From positions 1 through 28,731 of the IMG/VR virus record IMGVR_UViG_3300023284_001594: 28,731 bases of DNA. One strand, given 5' to 3'. The notes under the pieces are model-generated. The model was not told the DNA's origin and made no database searches. It saw only the letters and a program-made list of their open reading frames with translations. Source of the stretch: a virus. The stretch's first letter is position 1. Every line of letters begins with the position of its first letter. The position numbers and the translations under genes are program-made. This document shows positions 20,561 through 26,138 of the stretch, piece by piece.

Positions 20561-22627
20561 ATGCCTCTCTTCCCCTCAATCGGCCCGGAGTATTATGACG
20601 AAAAGGATCGCCCTATCCTAAGTAAGATGCAGGCGTTCTACTCCCAATCTATTACGATTAATGAAAGTTTCTGGGCTGAAGCCGATACTGACACCAGATT
20701 TGAAGCAGGTGATCAAACTCTCTGGCAAGACATATATGGGAACCTTCCCCTTAATCGTCGTAGACAGTTCAATTTTAACCGCATTAGACGCGTTAAGAAT
20801 ATGATTGGTGGTCATCAGCGTAGAAACAGAAAATCTACCGTTGTGATACCCATCGAGAATGGTGATGACAATACAGCAGATCAATTGAGCAAGGTGCTTA
20901 TTTGGCAAAATACACAGGCGGGTGTACTGGACACGATCTCTTCTGCTTTTGATGGAGCTTTAGTCACGGGTATGAACCTATTACAAGTCTGGATGGACTA
21001 CCGTTCGGACCCTCTTTCAGGAGATATTAGGGTAGATAACTGTAGCTATAACAGCTTTCTCATAGATCCCTTCTTCCGTAAGCCAGATCTTTCAGATTGT
21101 AATGGTATATGGAAGCGAACGTTTGTAACGAAGCGTGAAGCACTCTCCCTACTGCCGCATTACACAGATCAGATCATGCAGTTAGTGGGGATAGATTCAC
21201 GTGACGGTAAGTTCCAGTTTATGCCCGAATCCTACAACTTCAGCGTCTATAATCTCTTGGCTTATGACGAATATTACTATCGTGACTATCGTATGGCCAA
21301 GATGGTGGTCGATACAGAAAGTAGTAAGTCGGTAGAATGGACCTCACAGAATGCAGAGGGGTTAAAAAGTTTACTTAAGCTGTATCCACAGCTCACGCTC
21401 ATTGAGCATGAAGTTCCAACGGTCAAACTGGCTATAGTCGTGCAGGGTAAAGTTATGTATGATGGGCCACAACCAAGCGGTATAGATGTGTATCCATTTG
21501 TTCCGGTGCTAGGATACTATAATCCACAGTTAGCCTACTTTCCCTTGCGTATTCAAGGAATTGTCCGCGGATTACGTGATGCACAGTTCCTCTATAACCG
21601 TAGACGGGTAATTGAGCTCGATATTCTAGAATCACAAATTAACTCAGGGTGGAAATTTAAAGAAAATGCCCTGGTTAACCCTGAGCATGTATATCTTGAA
21701 GGCCAGGGCCGTGGTTTAGCGCTCAAAGAAGAAGCCTCAATGGCTGATGTAGAAAAGATTCAACCTGCGGCAGTTCCACCATCAATGATTCAGCTTTCGG
21801 AACTGTTAGGTAAGGAAATACAAGAGATATCCGGCGTTAATGAAGAGTTATTGGGATCTGCGACAGACGAAAAGGCTGGCATTTTATCTATGCTTCGCCA
21901 AGGAGCAGGATTAACTACCTTACAGATTCTCTTTGATCAATTAGATAATGCACAGAAGTTGCTAGGCAATATCATGATAAAGATGATACAGAACAACTTC
22001 ACGCCAGGAAAAGTAGAACGTATTATTGCGGAGCCAGCTGCTGAAAACTTCTATGACAAAGCATTTGGTAAATATGATTCAGTAGTAGAGGAAGGTTTAA
22101 ACACCAGTACACAGAAGCAGATGCAGTTTGCCCAAATGTTACAATTGCGTGAAGCAGGAGTACCTATACCAGATGAAGCCCTACTCGAGGCTGCAACTAT
22201 ACAAGATAAGAAAAAGATCATCGAAATGGTCCAAGCTCAACAACAACAGCAACAACAACAACAAGAAAAAGAAGCTCAAGTGCAAATGGCCAATCTACAA
22301 GCGCAAACTAAGTTGGCTGAAGCGCGGGCAACAGCCGATACAGGCTTGGGCATTGAGCGTCTTAGCCGCATTGATGAAAATAAAGCACTGGCTGATGAAC
22401 GTAGAGCCGAAGCCGTAAAAGATAGAGAGCTCGGAATACTACATCTAGTCAAGGCATTGAAAGAGATAGAGACCGTAGATTTACAACAGCTTGAAAAGAT
22501 TATTGCATTGTCTATGATCGTTAAGAATGAAGAACAGAAGACTCAACAACAGCGTGACCAACAGGATACGAACATGCAAGTGATGCGAGGAGCTGGCCAG
22601 CAGCCTGAGCCGCGTAGCACACTGTAG
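20561..22627 (+). CDS. Portal protein, P22 type
   Basis: 688 residues from the ATG at 20561; an in-frame ATG at 20555 sits on top of the AAGGA site (20550-20554), so the second is preferred. FNRIRRVKNMIGGHQRRNRKS, SAFDGALVTGMNLLQVWMDY, NSFLIDPFFRKPDLSDCNG and GVNEELLGSATDEKAG are typical of P22-like portals, whose dodecamer forms the DNA channel at one capsid vertex and docks the terminase. The C-terminal ~140 residues are a Gln-rich coiled region with nine consecutive Gln (560-568), matching the helical barrel/tail part of the family. Suggests a podovirus-like packaging vertex. Confidence 0.9.
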   Translation: MPLFPSIGPEYYDEKDRPILSKMQAFYSQSITINESFWAEADTDTRFEAGDQTLWQDIYGNLPLNRRRQFNFNRIRRVKNMIGGHQRRNRKSTVVIPIENGDDNTADQLSKVLIWQNTQAGVLDTISSAFDGALVTGMNLLQVWMDYRSDPLSGDIRVDNCSYNSFLIDPFFRKPDLSDCNGIWKRTFVTKREALSLLPHYTDQIMQLVGIDSRDGKFQFMPESYNFSVYNLLAYDEYYYRDYRMAKMVVDTESSKSVEWTSQNAEGLKSLLKLYPQLTLIEHEVPTVKLAIVVQGKVMYDGPQPSGIDVYPFVPVLGYYNPQLAYFPLRIQGIVRGLRDAQFLYNRRRVIELDILESQINSGWKFKENALVNPEHVYLEGQGRGLALKEEASMADVEKIQPAAVPPSMIQLSELLGKEIQEISGVNEELLGSATDEKAGILSMLRQGAGLTTLQILFDQLDNAQKLLGNIMIKMIQNNFTPGKVERIIAEPAAENFYDKAFGKYDSVVEEGLNTSTQKQMQFAQMLQLREAGVPIPDEALLEAATIQDKKKIIEMVQAQQQQQQQQQEKEAQVQMANLQAQTKLAEARATADTGLGIERLSRIDENKALADERRAEAVKDRELGILHLVKALKEIETVDLQQLEKIIALSMIVKNEEQKTQQQRDQQDTNMQVMRGAGQQPEPRSTL
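22238..22264 (+). repeat. CAA/CAG microsatellite (9 codons)
   Basis: Eight CAA and one CAG codon in a row encode poly-Gln in the portal C-terminus. Being trinucleotide, slippage changes length but not frame. Confidence 0.9.
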
Positions 22628-22631
22628 TTAG

Positions 22632-22666
22632 AGGTTACTTATTATTAACCTGTCCTTTCGAGGACA
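22632..22666 (+). promoter_or_regulatory. Hairpins after portal gene, one with TTCG loop
   Basis: AGGTT/AACCT (22632-22636 with 22647-22651) and TGTCCT-TTCG-AGGACA (22651-22666) follow the portal stop; CCCAC-TT-GTGGG follows shortly after. No long U-run is present, so they may be processing or partial-termination signals. Confidence 0.35.
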
Positions 22667-22699
22667 TTTCTACAACCCCACTTGTGGGAAGGAGCCAAA

Positions 22700-23023
22700 A
22701 TGGCAAAGAAGTATCACCAATCCAAACGGGATCGCATGGACGAATCTCGCGGTATGAAGAAACGTATGGGCGATTACAGTCATAAAAAGAATGGCAATAG
22801 CAAGTACAAAAATAGTGATATGATGTATCACAAAGATTCAGGTATGATCAGTGAAGATCACTATTCTTTTGCTAATCTTCCTCAAAATGTCATGATGAAA
22901 GAGTATCCACGCTTTCAATATGGACTGGATCCCTACCTTAATGACACGTCTTCAGGTATAGATAATCAAATGTATGATGACATGCACCAAATGAAGCGTC
23001 ATGAAAGTAAATCTAAATACTAG
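22700..23023 (+). CDS. Small basic virion-associated protein, unknown
   Basis: 107 residues from the ATG at 22700 (AAGGAG 5 nt upstream; a longer GTG frame from 22682 is rejected). Rich in Lys, Met, Tyr, Asp and His: YHQSKRDRMDESRGMKKRMG and, in the middle, FANLPQNVMMKEYPRFQYG. It resembles, from memory, short proteins found between portal and capsid genes of metagenomic phages. A minor head role is inferred from position only. Confidence 0.6.
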   Translation: MAKKYHQSKRDRMDESRGMKKRMGDYSHKKNGNSKYKNSDMMYHKDSGMISEDHYSFANLPQNVMMKEYPRFQYGLDPYLNDTSSGIDNQMYDDMHQMKRHESKSKY

Positions 23024-23036
23024 GAACATATTGTAT

Positions 23037-23068
23037 AGCCGGTTTCTTCCCTCAGGTGGAGGCCGGCT
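23037..23068 (+). promoter_or_regulatory. Intergenic hairpin AGCCGG/CCGGCT
   Basis: A perfect 6-bp GC-rich stem (23037-23042 with 23063-23068) enclosing a pyrimidine/purine-rich loop that can pair further. No U-run; it lies 17 nt before the next start codon. Confidence 0.3.
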
Positions 23069-23085
23069 GCATTTAAGGGGGATCT

Positions 23086-23235
23086 ATGCCTGCAATGCCA
23101 CGTTGGAATAAGAAAGCTAACAAGATTGTAATTGAATTAATTGGTGAGCCTGAAAATAAGCTAGGCAAAGAGAATAAGAAGCAGCGTAAGATCTCTGAGC
23201 AACTTATCACAGAAGAGGGGCAGTGGAACAGATGA
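23086..23235 (+). CDS. Small protein, 49 residues, unknown
   Basis: MPAMPRWNKKANKIVIELIG then a Lys/Glu/Asn-rich helix ending EEGQWNR. AAGGGGGAT is upstream of the ATG. Its TGA overlaps the next ATG (ATGA), so the two are coupled. Confidence 0.5.
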   Translation: MPAMPRWNKKANKIVIELIGEPENKLGKENKKQRKISEQLITEEGQWNR

Positions 23236-23555
23236 GCAAAAAGCAAGCCGCAAAGAAAAAAGACCATAAGATGGTCAAAATTGGTAAAGGTATGAAGATC
23301 AAGCGCGGTGAAGAGAAGAAGCTTGAGAAGAAGCCGGGTGGCTCCAACGTCGGCAAATACAAGAACGTTAAGAAGTCTGACTTTGCTGGAACGTCTGGAG
23401 GATCACCTAAAGGTTCTTATCCTATTAATACGCTTGCTCGAGGAAAATCAGCCTTGAAGTTAGCCCATAATGCTCCTAACCCTGCTGGTATACGTAGTGC
23501 AGTTTTCAAAAAGTATCCGCAGCTCAAGAAGGGGAAGAAGAATGGCAAAAAGTAA
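23232..23555 (+). CDS. Basic head-region protein, unknown
   Basis: 107 residues from the coupled ATG at 23232. The first 45 are almost all Lys/Glu/Gly. The second half, SDFAGTSGGSPKGSYPINTLARGKSALKLA and APNPAGIRSAVFKKYPQL, is a compact motif seen in many phage head-operon or structural proteins (DFAGP ... YPI ... A-x-x-AL-x-x-A ... I-x-x-x-V-x-x-KYP). Likely virion-associated; function unknown. Confidence 0.6.
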   Translation: MSKKQAAKKKDHKMVKIGKGMKIKRGEEKKLEKKPGGSNVGKYKNVKKSDFAGTSGGSPKGSYPINTLARGKSALKLAHNAPNPAGIRSAVFKKYPQLKKGKKNGKK

Positions 23556-23706
23556 GAAAAAAGAAAAGAAAATCGACTTAGTAATGAACGAGTTTAAAGA
23601 GGGTAAGTTACGCAGTGGTTCTAAGAAAGGCCCCAAAGTTACTAACCCCAAACAAGCGATTGCAATAGCAATAAGTGAGGCTAAAAAACAAAAGCCTAAA
23701 AAATGA
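23542..23706 (+). CDS. DUF6496-like small protein
   Basis: 54 residues from the ATG at 23542 (GGGGAAGAAG upstream), overlapping the preceding gene by 14 nt. The motif VMNEFKEGKLRSGSKKG, then VTNPKQAIAIAISEA, matches the conserved core of DUF6496 as I recall it: EFK-x-G-x-L-x-SG followed by KQAIAIAxSEA. Found in phages and bacteria, without assigned function. The end overlaps the next gene by ATGA. Confidence 0.6.
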   Translation: MAKSKKKEKKIDLVMNEFKEGKLRSGSKKGPKVTNPKQAIAIAISEAKKQKPKK

Positions 23707-24488
23707 GCAATAGTGTAACGCCCCCTCTTCTGGATGATCTTCACATCCCCTATAAGCAGTCTGTATGTATGGGCATTATCTCCTATACCGACACTATATT
23801 AAAATTTGGAAAGAATGAATCTGTAGGTGCGGGAGCCTATGAAGATATCTGGTTTACGGGAGGTACCGAAGCTTTGTTAACTTCTGGTGAAACTATGGAT
23901 ATCGTAAGTAGCAGTGGTGACGATGATTCCGCTGGGACTGGCATACAGACGCTTACCATTCATGGCCTTGATGATAATTATTCTATTATCAAAGAAACTA
24001 TAACGATGGATGGCGTCACTCCGGTTACGACGACCACAGAGTTTTTACGTGTATATCGAGCTTTTGGAGAAACGGCAGGCACAGAAGGTGCGAATGTAGG
24101 AACCATAACTATTACGGCTTCAACAGCTGCCTCAGTACATGGTACTCTAGAAATTGGGAGAAATCAGACGCAGAAGACCCAGTTTACTATTCCGGCTAGC
24201 TTTTTTGGGCTTCTCCTTAATTTGCATGTGAGTGCTTTAAAGAATGATCAGTATGTAGTGGACATTCGTCTTAGGGAAGAAGGAGCGGTAGAAAACACCC
24301 TTTTTTCATTCCAAGGAATAGAAGTAGTACCTGATATAAACTTTACGATTCCTTTTCTGTTGCCTCCTAAATCTAATATGAGAGTGTGTGCTATAAGCAC
24401 GGGAGGAGGAGGCGCCTCTATTAATGCTTTTTATCAGCTCTTATTTGTAAATGAAAATAGAGTTAGGCCCAACACTTATAGATTTTAA
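23703..24488 (+). CDS. Putative virion structural protein
   Basis: 261 residues. Beta-rich body with FGKNESVGAGAYEDIWFTGG, AGTGIQTLTIHGLDDNYSII, ETITMDGVTPVTTTTEFLRVYRA and NQTQKTQFTIPASFFG. This order (GAGA-x-x-x-V-x-GLD-x-x-Y ... ET-x-x-x-NG-T-P-V ... FLRVYR) is familiar from structural proteins of environmental tailed phages, but I cannot name the protein. Its position between portal and capsid suggests a head or head-fibre component. Followed by tandem terminators. Confidence 0.6.
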   Translation: MSNSVTPPLLDDLHIPYKQSVCMGIISYTDTILKFGKNESVGAGAYEDIWFTGGTEALLTSGETMDIVSSSGDDDSAGTGIQTLTIHGLDDNYSIIKETITMDGVTPVTTTTEFLRVYRAFGETAGTEGANVGTITITASTAASVHGTLEIGRNQTQKTQFTIPASFFGLLLNLHVSALKNDQYVVDIRLREEGAVENTLFSFQGIEVVPDINFTIPFLLPPKSNMRVCAISTGGGGASINAFYQLLFVNENRVRPNTYRF

Positions 24489-24540
24489 AATAGATATTAT
24501 TTCCTTCGTTCATGACCATCAGTGGTGTGTGATTGCCTTC

Positions 24541-24561
24541 GCCTTCCCCGGGGGCTTTTTT
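24541..24561 (+). terminator. Terminator 1 of a tandem set
   Basis: GCC (24541-24543) pairs with GGC (24553-24555), possibly extended by two T.G pairs, followed by T6. Short stem but ideal position 50 nt after the stop at 24488. Confidence 0.5.
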
Positions 24562-24575
24562 ATTGAGATAAAAAG

Positions 24576-24639
24576 CGTACCTTGTGGTAAAAAGTTGAGA
24601 TATGTTAAGGTACGGGTGCCTTCATGAACGTACCTTTTT
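24576..24639 (+). promoter_or_regulatory. Competing-stem element with terminator 2
   Basis: CGTACCTT occurs at 24576-24583 and again at 24629-24636, with its exact complement AAGGTACG between them at 24607-24614. The middle strand can pair with only one copy at a time. Pairing with the downstream copy makes an 8-bp hairpin leading into T5 (terminator); pairing with the upstream copy would be an antiterminator. This is the logic of a transcription attenuator, though no ligand domain is recognised. Confidence 0.45.
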
Positions 24640-24675
24640 CCCCTTTACCTACAGTAGGTATGGGGGATTTTTTTT
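24640..24675 (+). terminator. Terminator 3, strong, of a tandem set
   Basis: CCCC-TT-TACCT (24640-24650) pairs with AGGTA-TG-GGGG (24656-24666), loop ACAGT, one T.T mismatch and one T.G, followed by A and T8 (24668-24675). Three terminators in 135 nt insulate the scaffold/capsid genes from upstream transcription. Confidence 0.75.
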
Positions 24676-24718
24676 GAACCATGCTACGGTCCTGCAAATA
24701 ACCTTAAGTAGGAGTCGT

Positions 24719-25192
24719 ATGGTAAAGAATGGCACGGTAGGAAAAGCCGCCTATGATCTATTAATCAACCCCCAGAAAGAGAATGAAAGTCCCATCGCTT
24801 ATGAACGAGAAATGCACAAAGAATATGAACAGGATGTACATCTCTGCGTTGACAATCATAAGCCTGTATTTGATGGGGATTTCTATGTGGTCGTTCTACG
24901 CAAGCGTGAACGGCTTATGCCAAACGTTTACAGAACATTTTTTCTAGGGCGTCTCTCATGCCCTACACCTACATTTGATCAAACAGTCTATAAATATCAT
25001 CGATCGAATGAGATTGTTGAGTTCCTCTGGGTTGTTCCAGACCAGGAAACCTGTGTGGTATTCAAGCGAGATATGCTCGAGATAGCCCCTGACGAGAAGG
25101 AGCTCTTGGGATTCGTGTTGGATTACTACGACGGTGAATTGGATAAGAAAGCTGCCTTATTGAATAAAGAACCTATAGTTAAGGAAGGATAA
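24719..25192 (+). CDS. Head-operon protein, unknown
   Basis: 157 residues from the ATG at 24719 with TAGGAG 5 nt upstream. The frame is open further upstream (from 24602), but that part crosses the terminators and is rejected. Mixed alpha/beta: AYEREMHKEYEQDVHLCVDN, DFYVVVLRKRERLMPNVYR, FLWVVPDQETCVVF. It precedes the scaffold-like gene by 2 nt. Not recognised. Confidence 0.6.
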   Translation: MVKNGTVGKAAYDLLINPQKENESPIAYEREMHKEYEQDVHLCVDNHKPVFDGDFYVVVLRKRERLMPNVYRTFFLGRLSCPTPTFDQTVYKYHRSNEIVEFLWVVPDQETCVVFKRDMLEIAPDEKELLGFVLDYYDGELDKKAALLNKEPIVKEG

Positions 25193-25194
25193 GT

Positions 25195-25875
25195 ATGGAT
25201 GACAATCAAGTAACGGAGAATACTAATGCCCAAGAAGTGCCAACGACCCCGGACGGAGCAATATCACAAGAGGCGACACAACCTATACCATCAGTTGCAG
25301 CACCAGGAGAAGATACACCGGGTATCCGTAATCTTAGAACTGCCAAAGAGAAACTCGAGTTCGAAAACAGAGATCTTCAAGCCCGACTTGCCAAAATAGA
25401 AGAAGAGAGAAAAAAGGAAAAATATGATCCTGATGAGTTAGTTGAACGGCGATATGTTGACCAGCAACTCAATGAAACAAAGCAAGAAATATATCGGATG
25501 TCGAGCGAATATAGACTCAAATCTAACTATCCGGACTTTGAGAAGGTCGTTAATGAGACTACTATAGCTAAGCTCAAAGAAAAGAATGCTACTATTGCAG
25601 CTGCTATTGGCCAGGTTCCTGATGTGTATAGCCAAGCAGCCGCAGCGTATGAAGCTATAAAATCCATGGGTATCTATCAAGAAGATACGTATGGTGAAGA
25701 ACGGGATAGAGCTCAAGAGAATGCTAATAAGCCACGTCCTTTACAAAGTCTATCACCACAAAAGGGAGATTCTGCTGTCTCTCAGGCTACCGCTTTTGGT
25801 GAAGGCTTGACTGACGAACGTAAGAAACAGGTCTGGAAAGAGATGCAACATTACATGAAGCAACCAAGAGACTAA
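25195..25875 (+). CDS. Putative capsid scaffolding protein
   Basis: 226 residues. A disordered acidic/Thr/Pro-rich N-terminus (~1-45) is followed by a charged coiled coil (KEKLEFENRDLQARLAKIEEER and on to ~110), a helical middle and a short C-terminal helix (RKKQVWKEMQHYMK). Size, composition and location directly upstream of the major capsid gene are those of phage scaffolds, which guide prohead assembly and then leave. Scaffolds diverge too fast for a sequence proof here. Confidence 0.6.
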   Translation: MDDNQVTENTNAQEVPTTPDGAISQEATQPIPSVAAPGEDTPGIRNLRTAKEKLEFENRDLQARLAKIEEERKKEKYDPDELVERRYVDQQLNETKQEIYRMSSEYRLKSNYPDFEKVVNETTIAKLKEKNATIAAAIGQVPDVYSQAAAAYEAIKSMGIYQEDTYGEERDRAQENANKPRPLQSLSPQKGDSAVSQATAFGEGLTDERKKQVWKEMQHYMKQPRD

Positions 25876-25922
25876 AAAAAACAGCTGCCCCGGTGAGAAG
25901 ACAGCTGCATACCTAAAAAAGG

Positions 25923-25928
25923 TATAAT
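25923..25928 (+). promoter_or_regulatory. Possible promoter -10 for the capsid gene
   Basis: A perfect TATAAT sits at 25923-25928 beside an ATACCT/AGGTAT hairpin. Upstream AAGACA (19-nt spacing) is a weak -35. It would give the capsid gene a ~200-nt leader. Confidence 0.35.
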
Positions 25929-25984
25929 GAAGCGCCCTTATCTTAACACTTGAATTTTTTTTTGAACAGGCTTGTACTGAGGAT

Positions 25985-26109
25985 GGCTGTACCGAGATAA
26001 CCACTCGGAGAGTGTCGCCAACTCACGGGCCGTACCGAGCAATCGCCCAGCTCAGGCCGTATTAAGCCTCGCCAGCCTATGGACCGTACTAAGTCTCGTC
26101 CAGCTTAAG
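25985..26109 (+). repeat. Four imperfect ~27-nt hairpin repeats in the capsid leader
   Basis: Units at 25985, 26028, 26055 and 26081 share (G)CCGTAC-y-r-AG ... TCG-y-CCAGC. Each can form a small hairpin whose stem varies in a compensated way: CCGAG/CTCGG, GAGC/GCTC and TAAG/CTTA in units 1, 2 and 4, with one mismatch in unit 3. Loops share TCGCCCAG, TCGCCAG or TCGTCCAG in units 2-4. They look like a cluster of RNA protein-binding sites. Confidence 0.5.
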
Positions 26110-26132
26110 TATGTAATCAATATACTTAAGGA
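26104..26132 (+). promoter_or_regulatory. Hairpin masking the capsid Shine-Dalgarno
   Basis: CTTAAGTAT (26104-26112) and ATACTTAAG (26122-26130) form a perfect 9-bp hairpin whose 3' arm covers the first bases of AAGGA (26128-26132), the ribosome site of the capsid gene. Its 5' arm is also the 3' arm of repeat unit 4, so the two hairpins exclude each other. Confidence 0.55.
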
Positions 26133-26138
26133 ATTTCT

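Noticed and set aside
24602-24718. N-terminal extension of the 24719 gene
   Set aside because: The extra 39 codons cross two terminators; a good Shine-Dalgarno lies directly before the ATG at 24719.
26028-26109. CRISPR-like array
   Set aside because: Units are contiguous and degenerate with no unique spacers and no cas genes; better explained as RNA hairpins in a leader.
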